A DNA stretch of 64,000 bases from Permianibacter aggregans. Lineage in GTDB: Bacteria; Pseudomonadota; Gammaproteobacteria; Enterobacterales; Permianibacteraceae. A model generated the notes under the pieces. That model was given only the letters and a program-made list of their open reading frames with translations. It had not been told where the DNA came from and made no database searches. The stretch's first letter is position 1; the number at the start of each line of letters is the position of its first letter. The position numbers were made by a program, and so were the translations under genes. Positions 45,679 to 55,024 of the stretch are shown one piece after another. The stretch spans positions 434,001-498,000 of the forward strand of contig NZ_CP037953.1 in assembly GCF_009756665.1 (NCBI RefSeq). Direction: 5' to 3'.

Positions 45679-46317
45679 CCCCGGCAAAGCCGGGGGCTTT
45701 AAATTTGTGAGCCGCTCGAAGCGGCTTGTTCGGGGTCGCTAACGCGGCCCCGCGTATTTTCTGCCACCTTGACGGTGGCCTCTCAACTCCACAGCTTCAT
45801 TTGTTCGAGGCGCTCATCCTCTTTTTCCTGGTTCCGGATGTACTCTCGAATTGTCTCTTCGTCTCGCCCCACTGTCGAAACGAAGTACCCCTCGCCCAAA
45901 AGTGTTGACCGATAAAATTTTGCTTTCGTTCTCCATATACTCGCGCTAGATGTATGGCGCTCTTTCCCTTGATAAAACCCACTACCTGCGACACCGCATG
46001 TTTCGGTGGTATCGAAATCAGCATATGCACATGATCTGGCATCACATGCCCCTCTTCGATCCGGCATTCCTTCCGCGCGGCCAGTTTATGGAATATCTCT
46101 CCGAGATGCGGTCGCAGTTGCTTATACAGCGTCCTTCGACGGCACTTCGGAATAAATACTACATGGTATTTGCACTCCCACTTTGAGTGGCTTAGGCTTT
46201 CAAACTCGTCCATTTCGGTTTCTCCGATTCGTGTTGCTTGGCGGCTCACGTTTCGGAGTTTCCGTTATGGACTCCAGTAATTGTCAAACTGCTGCTGCCA
46301 CCCCGGCAGAGCCGGGG
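45679..46317 (-). mobile_element. IS200/IS605-type insertion, decayed
   Basis: A transposase gene in broken form is flanked by similar GC-rich hairpins: CCCCGGCAAAGCCGGGG at 45679-45697 (right end) and CCCCGGCAGAGCCGGGG at 46301-46317 (left end). The right-end region also has GCCGCTCGAAGCGGC and GGGGTCGCTAACGCGGCCCC. Upstream of tnpA, GGAGT-N10-ACTCC is the kind of leader hairpin that limits IS200 transposase expression. Exact tips are not defined, as this family has no terminal inverted repeats or target duplication. Confidence 0.65.
45783..46213 (-). pseudogene. tnpA: IS200 family transposase TnpA, frameshifted
   Basis: Single-strand Y1 transposase. The HUH motif is HVHMLIS, preceded by MPDHVH, and the start MDEFESLSHSKWECKYHVVF is typical. 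The frame breaks at the C run 45888-45891: the first frame reads FWARG then TSFRQWG, while the expected continuation YFVSTVGRDEETIREYIRNQ is found one frame over. One G appears lost from a G run. The catalytic Tyr, in EYIRNQ, is in the second frame, so the 138-aa first-frame product would be inactive without frameshifting. Confidence 0.85.
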
Positions 46318-46341
46318 GAACTCCCGTTACGGCTTAGATTC

Positions 46342-46368
46342 CGTCATTCCCGCGAAAGCGGGAATCCA
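46342..46368. repeat. Dispersed hairpin repeat, arm 1
   Basis: CGTCATTCCCGCGAAAGCGGG plus AATCCA: a stem-loop of the widespread CATTCCCGCGAAAGCGGGAATCC kind. Paired in inverted orientation with 46391-46417. Confidence 0.7.
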
Positions 46369-46390
46369 TCCCTGAACAATTGACCACCTC

Positions 46391-46417
46391 TGGACTCCCG
46401 CCTACGCGGGAGTGACG
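46391..46417. repeat. Dispersed hairpin repeat, arm 2
   Basis: TGGACTCCCGCC-TA-CGCGGGAGTGACG. It is the reverse complement of arm 1 with compensating differences in the stem, 22 nt away. The arrangement resembles the inverted pairs (BIME-like) made by REP sequences. Confidence 0.65.
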
Positions 46418-46451
46418 CGTTGACGTTATAACAGTCGCGAAGCTCGAATAC

Positions 46452-46946
46452 TTACGGTCGAATTTCTATCGGTGTGCCGTTCTTGACCAAGCGCCAGATC
46501 TCTTCGATTTCGGCGTTCGTCACGGCGATACAACCATCGGTCCAGTCGCGACCAACGAATGCCGACTCCATCCACCCCATACCATTCGGCAAACCATGAA
46601 TGAAAATATCGCCGCCCGGTGACACACCGCGGGTTTTGGCGTTTTGTTTGTCCACTGCATTCGGGTAGGTGATGTGCAGCGAACGATGGTATCGGCTTTG
46701 CGGATTACGAAAATCGATCAAGTAATGGCCTTCCGGAGTCCGTTCATCCCCTTGTTGCTGTTTGTGGCCGATAGGATTGTCGCCCAGTGATATCCGGTAT
46801 TCGCGTGCTACAGATTCACCAGCCAGTAACTGCATTTTCCTTTCTGACTTCAGCACCAGCACCTTGCTGATCATCGGGTCGTCGGCAAATGGCGCGCTGC
46901 TGATCAACAAGCAAACCCATATCAACATACAACGGAAAATCTGCAC
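46452..46946 (-). CDS. Periplasmic L,D-transpeptidase (YkuD family)
   Basis: A 164-aa exported protein with signal peptide ending SSAPFA. The YkuD catalytic block is GGDIFIHGLP...GRDWTDGCIAVTN, giving the essential His and Cys. Such enzymes make or edit 3-3 peptidoglycan crosslinks or attach proteins; the small size matches the YafK/ErfK-like group without a separate binding domain. The start is GTG at 46946; an in-frame ATG at 46928 would clip the signal peptide. Confidence 0.85.
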   Translation of the reverse strand: MQIFRCMLIWVCLLISSAPFADDPMISKVLVLKSERKMQLLAGESVAREYRISLGDNPIGHKQQQGDERTPEGHYLIDFRNPQSRYHRSLHITYPNAVDKQNAKTRGVSPGGDIFIHGLPNGMGWMESAFVGRDWTDGCIAVTNAEIEEIWRLVKNGTPIEIRP

Positions 46947-47094
46947 TGGCTTGCATCCGATTCAACACTCGACATCACACCAGCTTACGCGAAAAAAATA
47001 TTTCGCCGCCATATGCCAAAGCTTCATTGTCGTCAGACCAGACTCCCCATAGAATCGACGGCCCCTTTCACTCTTCGGAATGGTTTTGCCCAAC

Positions 47095-48270
47095 ATGGAA
47101 ACTTCGCGCCTGAAACGCCTGCCGCCTTATGTATTCAACGTTATTGGCGACCTGAAAATGGCAGCGCGTCGGCGCGGCGATGACATCATCGATTTCAGCA
47201 TGGGTAACCCGGACGGCGCGACGCCGCCGCATATCGTCGCCAAGCTGGTCGAGACCATTCAAAAACCCAGTACCCATCGCTATTCAGTGTCGAAAGGCAT
47301 TCCACGTCTGCGCAAAGCGATTACTGACTGGTATCAGCGCCGCTACCAGGTCAGCCTGAATCCGGAAAAAGAAGCGATTGTCACGATAGGCTCGAAAGAA
47401 GGCATCGCTCACCTATGTTTGGCGCTGCTCGATCGGGGTGACACGGTGCTGGTGCCGAACCCCTCTTACCCGATTCATATTTACGGTCCGGTGATCGCCG
47501 GCGCCGATGTGCGTAGTGTGCCAATGACGGATCCCGAGGCGTTCCCAGCGCAACTCGAAGAAGCGCTGCGTACCCATTACCCGAAACCGAAAATGCTGAT
47601 TTTGAATTTTCCGGCCAACCCGACGACGGCTTGCGTACCGGACGGTTTTTTCGAACGCATCGTCGCCATTTGCAAAGAGTACAAAGTCTGGCTGGTACAC
47701 GATTTGGCCTACGCCGATATCGTGTTCGACGGCTACCAAGCGCCGTCGCTGCTGCAGGTCGAAGGCGCCCGCGATATCGCCGTCGAGTTTTTTACCCTGT
47801 CGAAAAGTTACAACATGCCCGGCTGGCGCGTTGGCTTTATGTGCGGCAACGAGCAATTGGTGAACGCCCTGGGCCGGATCAAGAGCTACCACGACTACGG
47901 CATGTTCACGCCGATTCAAGTGGCCGCGATTCAAGCCCTGGAAGGTCCGCAACAATGCGTCGCGGACATCACTGAGGTGTATCGCAAGCGCCGCGACGTA
48001 CTCTGCAATGGCCTGAATCAACTCGGCTGGCCGGTGGAAAAACCGAAAGCGACGATGTTTGTCTGGGCAAAGATTCCGGCGCAATGGCAGGAACTTGGCT
48101 CGCTAGGTTTCGCAAAACTGTTGCTGGAAAAAGCCAAGGTTGCGGTCAGCCCCGGCATCGGTTTTGGCGAGTATGGCGATCAATACGTGCGTTTTGCGTT
48201 AATTGAAAACGAGGAGCGCACCCGACAGGCTCTGCGTGGCATCAAGCAGTTATTTAAACAACCTGCCTGA
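47095..48270 (+). CDS. alaC: Alanine-synthesising aminotransferase AlaC
   Basis: PLP class I aminotransferase (391 aa) converting pyruvate and glutamate to alanine and 2-oxoglutarate. Conserved elements: DFSMGNPDG near the N-terminus, [26 protein letters not shown] and the PLP lysine in [15 protein letters not shown]. The N-terminus [17 protein letters not shown] matches AlaC (YfdZ) more than AlaA. Start is uncertain between ATG 47080 and ATG 47095; neither has a strong Shine-Dalgarno. Confidence 0.92.
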   Translation: METSRLKRLPPYVFNVIGDLKMAARRRGDDIIDFSMGNPDGATPPHIVAKLVETIQKPSTHRYSVSKGIPRLRKAITDWYQRRYQVSLNPEKEAIVTIGSKEGIAHLCLALLDRGDTVLVPNPSYPIHIYGPVIAGADVRSVPMTDPEAFPAQLEEALRTHYPKPKMLILNFPANPTTACVPDGFFERIVAICKEYKVWLVHDLAYADIVFDGYQAPSLLQVEGARDIAVEFFTLSKSYNMPGWRVGFMCGNEQLVNALGRIKSYHDYGMFTPIQVAAIQALEGPQQCVADITEVYRKRRDVLCNGLNQLGWPVEKPKATMFVWAKIPAQWQELGSLGFAKLLLEKAKVAVSPGIGFGEYGDQYVRFALIENEERTRQALRGIKQLFKQPA

Positions 48271-48273
48271 AAC

Positions 48274-48531
48274 TCACGCCGTCGCACACTCTAACCAAAT
48301 CAGGTGTGCCATCGCTTGCTCACGGGTGTCGCCACACATCTCCTGACTCGGTTGCAGGCCACGACAAACCGTCGGTCGTTCCGGTTTGCCAAACAATTGG
48401 CAATGCAGGGATTCATCGAGTTGCACGCAAGGAACGCCTGCCGGTTTGCCGTTCGGCATGCCGGGAATCGGGCTGCTGATGCTTGGCGCAATACAGCAGG
48501 CAGCGCAGCCGCTGCGGCAGGCAAACGACAT
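48274..48531 (-). CDS. YkgJ-type cysteine-cluster protein
   Basis: An 85-aa protein with a metal-binding cysteine cluster, [17 protein letters not shown], plus later cysteines PCVQL, HCQLF, TVCRGL and MCGDTR. The [13 protein letters not shown] block is characteristic of this short YkgJ subgroup. Iron-sulfur or zinc binding is likely; function unknown. Convergent with alaC (3 nt between stops). Start ATG 48531 is preferred; an upstream in-frame ATG lies about 13 codons earlier. Confidence 0.82.
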   Translation of the reverse strand: MSFACRSGCAACCIAPSISSPIPGMPNGKPAGVPCVQLDESLHCQLFGKPERPTVCRGLQPSQEMCGDTREQAMAHLIWLECATA

Positions 48532-48624
48532 GGATGGACGAATCCCGATTAGAGGCCGTATAAGCCCGGCCATTCGAAAGACGAATGCGCTATCATACGC
48601 CCCCCTTGGCCGAGGACACCGAGA

Positions 48625-49188
48625 ATGACCGATACCACCGCGAAAATCGCCGCCCATTACACCGAAATCCTTGGGCTATTGGGCGAAAACGTCCAGCGCG
48701 AAGGCCTGCGCGATACGCCGATGCGCGCTGCCAAGGCCATGCAATTTCTGACCCGTGGTTACAGTCAGTCGCTGGATGAAATCGTCAACAACGCCATTTT
48801 CGAATCGGAATCCGATGAAATGGTGATCGTTCAGGACATTGAGCTTTACTCAATGTGCGAGCATCATCTGTTGCCGTTTATCGGCAAGGTGCATGTCGCT
48901 TATCTGCCTTCCGGCAAGGTACTGGGCCTGTCGAAAATTGCCCGCATCACCGACATGTTTGCGCGTCGTATGCAAATCCAGGAAACGATGACCAAGCAAA
49001 TCGCCGAGGCAGTCATGCAGGTGACCAATGCCAAGGGCGTTGCTGTCGTCGTCGAGGCCAAACACCTGTGCATGATGATGCGCGGTGTTGAAAAACAGAA
49101 CTCGGTGATGACCACCTCGGTAATGCTCGGTTACTTCCGCAAATCGCAAGCGACGCGTAACGAATTCCTGAAACTGATTCGCCGTTAA
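48625..49188 (+). CDS. folE: GTP cyclohydrolase I
   Basis: Zn enzyme (187 aa) converting GTP to 7,8-dihydroneopterin triphosphate, first step of folate (and pterin/queuosine-type) synthesis. Zn ligands lie in [10 protein letters not shown] and [30 protein letters not shown] and TSVMLGYFR complete the active site. folC is also in this window but unlinked. mnmC follows after 32 nt. Confidence 0.97.
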   Translation: MTDTTAKIAAHYTEILGLLGENVQREGLRDTPMRAAKAMQFLTRGYSQSLDEIVNNAIFESESDEMVIVQDIELYSMCEHHLLPFIGKVHVAYLPSGKVLGLSKIARITDMFARRMQIQETMTKQIAEAVMQVTNAKGVAVVVEAKHLCMMMRGVEKQNSVMTTSVMLGYFRKSQATRNEFLKLIRR

Positions 49189-49220
49189 CGCTCTGCTGGC
49201 GGCATCGAAACGCCACTGAA

Positions 49221-51056
49221 ATGACGACCGCAACTGTCACCCCGGCCGCCATCGAATTTCTCGATGGCAATATCCCCTACTCTTGTCAATTCCAGGACGT
49301 GTATTTCTCCCGCGCTGGCGGCCTCGATGAATCGAACTATATCTATCTGAACGGCAATGGTCTGCCGCAACGTTTCGCCGATTTTCCTGGCGCCGATTTC
49401 CAGTTGTTGGAAACCGGCTTTGGCACCGGTTTGAACTTTCTGCTGACAGCCCAAGCTTTTCTCGCGCATGCGCCGAAAGAAAAATGCCTGCGCTATTTTT
49501 CCATTGAAGGTTTTCCGCTGACGGCCGCGGATTTGCAGCGCGCACTACATGGCTTTGCGTCCCTGAACGAGTTATCGCAATCGCTCTGCGAACAATACCC
49601 ACCGCTACTGCGTAACTGGCATAGGCTGACGTTTGCCAATGGCCGCATCGAATTGATTTTGGTGTTCGATGATGTCAACACCGTGTTGCCGCAGTTGCTG
49701 AAAAGCCAGTGGCGGTTCGATGCGTTTTATCTCGATGGTTTTGCTCCGGCCCGCAATCCGGAGATGTGGCAAAGCGAATGGCTCAGTCGCCTGAACAAGC
49801 TGGCGCGACCGCAAGCAACGCTGGCCAGTTTTACTGCCGTTGGTGAGGTGCGCCGGCAACTGCGGCAGGCCGGGTTTGATATCGAACGTCGCAAAGGCTT
49901 TGGCCACAAACGGGAAATGATTGTCGGCCGCTTTCCGCATTCGCCGCGCCCGCGACCATCACCAAGCCTCGACAAACGCGAACCGCTACTGATCCTCGGC
50001 AATGGCATTGCTGGCTGCGCGCTGGCTTATCAGCTAAACAAACTCGGCTATCCCGTAATCGTCGCTGCCAATACTGCTGTTGGCGGTACGCTGGCTGAGC
50101 ACGATTGCGCTGTGGCCGGCCCGCGCTTGAGCAAGGATTTTGATCGCCGCAGTCGTTGGTATCTGAATGGTTTTCTGCAACTGCAAGCGTTTGTCGCCCA
50201 GCAGGCGCCTGATACCCTGCTCAGCAAAGGCGTTATCGATCTGATCAGCGATGAGGATTGGGCCGAAACACTGGAGCGGCTTCAGCATTTGGAGCTGCAT
50301 AACCATCACACCGAAGTGGTTAGTGAAAACCTGTTGCGCCAGTGGACCGGAGCAGAAAGCACACTGCACGGAGTGCTGCAACACTTGGCAATCACTGTCG
50401 CACCACAACGTTTATGCCAGTACCTGCTAGCCGACAACAAGATTGAACAGCGCCAGGCGCAATTGAATAACTACCAATGCGACGACCATGGTGTGCAGGC
50501 TGAATGGCATGAAGGAAACCTTGAACGTTTTACCGCAGTGATTTTCTGCACTGGCTCAGATAGCGCCAACTGGTTCCCAGAACTGCCGATGAGCCGGGTG
50601 CGCGGCCAATATAATCTGGTCCCCGCAACGGAACAATCGCGCGAACTGAAACAGAGTTTGCGTTTCGGTGGTTACCTTTGTCCGGCGATCGAAAACCGAC
50701 ATATTCTCGGCGCCAGTTTTGAGCATGATGCCGATGGGCTGGAATTGGATGCGGCAATTCATCGAGCCAATTGGCGCAAACTGCATAAACGCGTGCCAAG
50801 CTTGGCCGCGCCATGGCGCTCGGCTCCCTTGCAAGGGCAAGTCGGATTTCGCTTGGTAACGCCGGATCGGCTACCGATTGTCGGCGCCCATCCAAAGCAG
50901 ACACGGGTTTATTTGAATTTCGCGCATGGCGCACATGGTTTGATGAGTGCATTCAGCAGCGCTGAACTGCTTGCCGCGCAACTTTCCAACCGTGTGCCGG
51001 CGTTGCCGCCGGCACTGATCAAAGCCGTATCGCCGTTACGTTTTCTGAATCCATAA
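49221..51056 (+). CDS. mnmC: Bifunctional tRNA mnm5s2U synthesis protein MnmC
   Basis: Finishes the wobble-uridine modification mnm5(s2)U34. The N-terminal SAM methyltransferase (about 1-235) includes LLETGFGTGLNFLLT and YLDGFAPARNPEMW. The C-terminal FAD oxidase (about 250-611) starts with LILGNGIAGCALAYQL and removes the carboxymethyl group. Both domains look complete. It acts after IscS-supplied thiolation by other enzymes. ATG at 49221 is without a strong ribosome site. Confidence 0.95.
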   Translation: MTTATVTPAAIEFLDGNIPYSCQFQDVYFSRAGGLDESNYIYLNGNGLPQRFADFPGADFQLLETGFGTGLNFLLTAQAFLAHAPKEKCLRYFSIEGFPLTAADLQRALHGFASLNELSQSLCEQYPPLLRNWHRLTFANGRIELILVFDDVNTVLPQLLKSQWRFDAFYLDGFAPARNPEMWQSEWLSRLNKLARPQATLASFTAVGEVRRQLRQAGFDIERRKGFGHKREMIVGRFPHSPRPRPSPSLDKREPLLILGNGIAGCALAYQLNKLGYPVIVAANTAVGGTLAEHDCAVAGPRLSKDFDRRSRWYLNGFLQLQAFVAQQAPDTLLSKGVIDLISDEDWAETLERLQHLELHNHHTEVVSENLLRQWTGAESTLHGVLQHLAITVAPQRLCQYLLADNKIEQRQAQLNNYQCDDHGVQAEWHEGNLERFTAVIFCTGSDSANWFPELPMSRVRGQYNLVPATEQSRELKQSLRFGGYLCPAIENRHILGASFEHDADGLELDAAIHRANWRKLHKRVPSLAAPWRSAPLQGQVGFRLVTPDRLPIVGAHPKQTRVYLNFAHGAHGLMSAFSSAELLAAQLSNRVPALPPALIKAVSPLRFLNP

Positions 51057-51066
51057 CCCAGCCGGA

Positions 51067-51396
51067 TTACAGCGCCGGCAACTGCTCACTGCGATGATTG
51101 CTCACCGAGTTATCGCTTTCCGCGTAGGAGCGAAAATCCATCTGGAAATTCAGCAACTGAGCACGGAAATTCAGTCGACTAGCCGTTTCCGACAGGATAT
51201 TTCTGACCGCTGAGTTGCGCAGCACCGAGATTTGTTCGTTGTCGACTTGACGTTGAACAGTCAGCGCTTGCGATTCAGCGGTGTTGTTGTTTTGTACGGC
51301 ATCATTGGCTGTAACCGATTGCGCTGCCAGCCCGGTGGCCGCAACGAATACGAATGCACGTAACCAATTACGGTTGGGGTGATTGACAGTACGCAT
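51067..51396 (-). CDS. Small exported protein, unknown
   Basis: A 109-aa protein with a cleavable signal peptide (AFVFVAATGLAAQSVTA-NDA). The mature 80 residues are Asn/Gln/Ser-rich and helical (SALTVQRQVDNEQISVLRNS-like segments) with no cysteine. I recognise no family. It may be a small periplasmic protein. Convergent with mnmC (10 nt). The 240 nt upstream carry an inverted repeat AACAGT-AGG-ACTGTT at 51410-51424 and no other gene that I can support. Confidence 0.65.
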   Translation of the reverse strand: MRTVNHPNRNWLRAFVFVAATGLAAQSVTANDAVQNNNTAESQALTVQRQVDNEQISVLRNSAVRNILSETASRLNFRAQLLNFQMDFRSYAESDNSVSNHRSEQLPAL

Positions 51397-51636
51397 AACC
51401 TTCTCCTTGAGTAACAGTAGGACTGTTATTGCAAAGTCGTTGTGACTTGCTTGCTTCCTACGACGCTATTGTGGCAATCAAGGTTTGCGAGTTTATGAAG
51501 GAGATACGACGAGTTATGTACGCTAAAGCCGAAACAATTTGTGTATTTGCCGCCGATTCAGGCACTTAGCACGCGGCAAGCGCTTTTGATCTGAAATGAT
51601 TCGTTGATGGCAGCAATGGTTTTTTACAATTCGGGC

Positions 51637-52749
51637 TCAAGAAAGCGCGTACAGCGCTTCCGACTCGTAGCCGGTAATGACGCGAATCGGCCCAGCCAGT
51701 TCCTGATCCAGCTCGGCGTCGCCGGTATCGAGCAATAACGGCCGGCCTTGCAGGCTCTGCAGTTTGCCAGGGCTGGCGATAACGATGAGGTGATCACGAC
51801 CAATATGGCGCAGCAAGGCCGGGCTCAGTTGCTGGTTGCCACGACCAAAAACATGGCCCTGACCGCCGATGACCGTAATGATCAACTTCACTGAAGCATG
51901 CTGCCTGGCCAGCGTCAACAATTGCTCGGCCGTTGCATCTTTCAACAACTGCTGACCGTTATGCCAAGCATCAACACCGAGCAGACTGGCATCAATGCCG
52001 AGCTCGGTTTTCAGTGCCATGCAGGTGCTGCCAGAGCCGATCAGATACAGCGTGTCATCTTCCAGATTTTCCTGCAGGTATTCGACAATATCCTGCACCT
52101 GTTGCGGTTCAGCGGCGCGCGCGCTTTCCTTGCTTTGCTGCATCAGCGGACTGGCCGGCACTTTCATGTAACCAAACATCCGCGCCTTGACGTTGCCGGC
52201 GCGGTACTGATCTTCATCGAGGTCTTTGACCGCCGCTGAAGCCAGTTCCAGCGCTTTGCCGGTACACAACTCGACAAGGATTTCACCGGCGGCTTTCGGG
52301 CTGACAGCGTAAACGGCCGAATGGATTTTGACGCCGGCTGGAATACCGAGCACTGGTTGCTCTTCACCACAAACGGTGTAGACATCACGGGCGGTGCCAT
52401 CGCCACCAGCAAATAGAATCAAACCTAGCCGATGCTGCATCAGTGCGGAAACAGCCGCTTGCGTATCGCTCGCTTGTGTTTCATCCGTTTCCGTTTGATA
52501 AATGACGGTATGGCGAAACCCCAAGCTATGCAGCAGCACTTCACCCATCTGGCCGCCAGCTGTGAAGAAATGTAGTTGCTCGGTGTAGGGCTTCAGCAAC
52601 TCCAGTGTCGCACGCACACGGGCATTGGCTTTAGGTTCGGCCCCACGGCGCAGCGCCTCGGCACGGATTTCGGCTCCATCACTGCCCTTCAAGGCCACCG
52701 CGCCACCGATACCGGCCCAGGGGTTGATGACCAAGCCAAGGTTCAGCAT
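51637..52749 (-). CDS. ATP-NAD kinase-like protein
   Basis: A 370-aa protein of the NAD-kinase/diacylglycerol-kinase fold. NPWAGIGG near the N-terminus and FAGGDGTARDVYTV are the nucleotide-binding GGDG motif and its surround; IPAGVKIHSAVYA and IGSGSTC follow. It is of the AcoX-like group distinct from the housekeeping NadK (~300 aa), and its substrate (NAD, another polyphosphate, or lipid) is not settled. It overlaps the end of epmC by 7 nt, suggesting coupling. A homologue is often found beside epmC in pseudomonad-type genomes. Confidence 0.8.
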   Translation of the reverse strand: MLNLGLVINPWAGIGGAVALKGSDGAEIRAEALRRGAEPKANARVRATLELLKPYTEQLHFFTAGGQMGEVLLHSLGFRHTVIYQTETDETQASDTQAAVSALMQHRLGLILFAGGDGTARDVYTVCGEEQPVLGIPAGVKIHSAVYAVSPKAAGEILVELCTGKALELASAAVKDLDEDQYRAGNVKARMFGYMKVPASPLMQQSKESARAAEPQQVQDIVEYLQENLEDDTLYLIGSGSTCMALKTELGIDASLLGVDAWHNGQQLLKDATAEQLLTLARQHASVKLIITVIGGQGHVFGRGNQQLSPALLRHIGRDHLIVIASPGKLQSLQGRPLLLDTGDAELDQELAGPIRVITGYESEALYALS

Positions 52750-53273
52750 GGCTGCTCCGGTGGCAACACCTCATTGCCGGCTTGAAATCGATTTTTCAGC
52801 GCTTGAAAAAAGCGTTGCGAACGCTCCGCGACACCGTCGAGAAAATTGCGTCGGCACTGGACAAAAACGGCTTGTCGGAAACTATCGGAAACGCCGCCTT
52901 CGCCGCCGAGGTTGTCAGCCGACAAATGAAACTTCATTCCGGCCGCCAGCGAAAACATCCACTCCAGCGCCTGAGGCTTCACTTCGACTTGTTCGAACAG
53001 CCGCTGTTGCTCGGCACTGCGGCCATCCGGTTCATACCAATAGCCGAAATCATGCAGCTTGCGCCGTTCGGCACCGGCAACGCACCAATGGGCAATTTCG
53101 TGCAGAGCGCTGGCCGCGTAATCCTCGCGAAAGATAATCCGGGCGGGTTCGATATCCGTGGCCGGCAAGTATTCCGGCTCGGCGCCACCGCCAACCAGAA
53201 TCGTGTTTTCGCTGTCGGCAAAGGTCTGATTGAACAAAGCAATCAGCGCCTCGGCATCGGCTTTGGCCTCCAC
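52743..53273 (-). CDS. epmC: Elongation factor P hydroxylase EpmC
   Basis: Hydroxylates lysylated elongation factor P (176 aa). The metal-binding segment is ALHEIAHWCVAG and the conserved tail is HDFGYWYEPDGR...FEQVEVKPQALEW. GTG at 53273 is chosen since it aligns with E. coli EpmC residue for residue to the first helix; an ATG at 53306 would add 11 residues with no ribosome site. No epmA or efp is near. Its 3' end overlaps the NAD-kinase-like gene. Confidence 0.88.
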   Translation of the reverse strand: MEAKADAEALIALFNQTFADSENTILVGGGAEPEYLPATDIEPARIIFREDYAASALHEIAHWCVAGAERRKLHDFGYWYEPDGRSAEQQRLFEQVEVKPQALEWMFSLAAGMKFHLSADNLGGEGGVSDSFRQAVFVQCRRNFLDGVAERSQRFFQALKNRFQAGNEVLPPEQPC

Positions 53274-53379
53274 AGTATTAACCCCCCCATTTGCAAGGGG
53301 CGGCATTGTAGCCGAATGCCGCGGTATAGGCGAAAACCCTGTCTATACTCAGAGGATTACTGTCGAACGATGATCCCAG

Positions 53380-54606
53380 GTGAGTAGAAAGATTCGAGTA
53401 CCCAGCAGCCAAGTCGCTATTGGCATGTGCGTAGTAGAACTAGACCGACCTTGGTTGGAAACGCCATTTCTGTTTCAAGGGTTCACGATCAGTTCTTCTG
53501 CTGATATCGATGCCGTGCGCAAGTATTGTCAATATGTCTTTATTGACCCTGACCGCAGTCAAAAAACACCCCAGCCCAATAAGCCCGCCCCTGAAAGTAA
53601 AGGCGGCCTATTCAAACTGTTTCAGCGAAGCGCAGCACCGGAGCCCAGCGTACCCGTAGAGCAGGAGCGCAAGCAGGCGTGCGAACTCTATCCAAAGCAA
53701 TCAGCGCTGGTGCGCAATTTCATGGATGAAATACGGCTCGGTCGTGCCATTGACGTCAAAATACTGGAACAGGGTGTCGATGACACCGTGGAAAGCATCT
53801 TGCGCAATCCAAACGCCATGCTTTGGCTGGCGCAAATGCGGCAGAAAACCGCTGCGTTGGAGCAGCACGCCATGAACACCTGTATCCTGGCGATTGCCTT
53901 CGGACGCTACCTCGGTCTGCCAAAAGAAGAGTTAAAGAAACTGGGGCTTTGCGCGCTGGTACATGACTTCGGCATGGTGAAAGTCCCTGATGCCATAGTC
54001 CGAAAAGCTGGCACATTGACCGAGGCGGAAAAACAGGAAATGCAAAAACACACCGAGTACGGGCGTGACTTGTTGATGACGGTCAAGGATCTGTATTTCG
54101 GTGCGGTCGATGTCGCGCATACCCACCATGAATGGTTCAATGGCAAGGGTTATCCGCGCGGACTGGATAGCAGCCAACTCTCACCGTTTACCCGAATCAT
54201 CAGCGTTGTCGATGCCTACGATGACATGATGACCGAGCACAGTTACGCTCCGGCACGCACCGCTTACGAAGCATTGAAAGCTATTCACGAAGGTCGCGGC
54301 AGTCAGTTCGACGAAGGGCTAACCCGTTACTTCGTCGAGATGATCGGCGTCTTCCCTGTCGGTAGCCTGGTCGAGCTGAATACCGGTGAAATCGCCATCG
54401 TCATCAGCACCGATCGACAACAGCCGATGCGGCCAAAGCTGATCCGGGTGCGTGATTACCGTCGTCAGTCGTGTCGGGAAGAAATCATTGAACTCAGCGC
54501 GCTCGACAGCGACAAAATCAAGATCGTGCGCATTTTGCGCAATGGGGACTATGGCCTTGATGCAGTGGCATTGCATAATCGCGCCCTGAATGCTGAATTG
54601 CCCTGA
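53380..54606 (+). CDS. HD-GYP cyclic-di-GMP phosphodiesterase
   Basis: A 408-aa cytoplasmic protein. An N-terminal DUF3391-like domain (about 1-65) precedes a variable linker and an HD-GYP domain (about 150-330): HD in LVHDFGM, further His in THHEWF and the GYP loop GKGYPRG. Such enzymes hydrolyse c-di-GMP to GMP. The C-terminal stretch (GSLVELNTGEIAIV) is the common tail. The start is GTG 53380, inside AGGTGAG; a putative -10 (TATACT) lies at 53344. Two small unknown genes follow closely. Confidence 0.88.
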   Translation: MSRKIRVPSSQVAIGMCVVELDRPWLETPFLFQGFTISSSADIDAVRKYCQYVFIDPDRSQKTPQPNKPAPESKGGLFKLFQRSAAPEPSVPVEQERKQACELYPKQSALVRNFMDEIRLGRAIDVKILEQGVDDTVESILRNPNAMLWLAQMRQKTAALEQHAMNTCILAIAFGRYLGLPKEELKKLGLCALVHDFGMVKVPDAIVRKAGTLTEAEKQEMQKHTEYGRDLLMTVKDLYFGAVDVAHTHHEWFNGKGYPRGLDSSQLSPFTRIISVVDAYDDMMTEHSYAPARTAYEALKAIHEGRGSQFDEGLTRYFVEMIGVFPVGSLVELNTGEIAIVISTDRQQPMRPKLIRVRDYRRQSCREEIIELSALDSDKIKIVRILRNGDYGLDAVALHNRALNAELP

Positions 54607-54614
54607 CGAGTTAC

Positions 54615-55010
54615 ATGTCCGATATCTACATCGAAGATTTCAACCGCGATGTCGCGATGATTCTGCATCGCCTGTACAACTTCTTTCCGAAGCCATCGGC
54701 GATATACATCGATGAAATCGCCGGTATCGACAACCCGGACGAATTTGGCGTCGCCTCCGAGCGTCACCAACGCTGCATGGGCGCGATGATGTGGTTGGCC
54801 GAAGAAGGCATCATCCGCTTTCGCGACACTATCGGCATCGAAGGGCTTGATGCCGCCGTGCTGACCTTGCGTGGATATCGGGTGCTGCATGCTCCCGACA
54901 TCCACAGCCAGCAACCCATGATGATCTATGCTTTGCGGGAGGCGTTGCGCGAGCGCGACTCCGAGGCCGTCAAGCGCTGCATCAACCGCCTTTTCGAATT
55001 GATTCATTAA
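54615..55010 (+). CDS. Conserved unknown protein, possibly winged-helix-like
   Basis: A 131-aa protein with no signal peptide. It has an N-terminal block (SDIYIEDFNRDVAMILHRLYNFFP), a conserved-looking middle (SERHQRCMGAMMWLAEEGIIRFRDTIG) and a helical C-terminus (ALREALRERDSEAVKRCINRLFEL). The alternation of helices and a short strand after LAEEGIIRF resembles a winged helix, but this is only a shape argument. It lies 8 nt after the HD-GYP gene, so it is probably in the same operon. Confidence 0.65.
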   Translation: MSDIYIEDFNRDVAMILHRLYNFFPKPSAIYIDEIAGIDNPDEFGVASERHQRCMGAMMWLAEEGIIRFRDTIGIEGLDAAVLTLRGYRVLHAPDIHSQQPMMIYALREALRERDSEAVKRCINRLFELIH

Positions 55011-55024
55011 GCACCCGCTCAACG

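Noticed and set aside
51517-51570. 17-codon ORF with AAGGAG upstream in the gap before the 51637-52749 gene
   Set aside because: Spacing from the Shine-Dalgarno to ATG is long (about 12 nt), there is no conservation to check and the residues look unremarkable.
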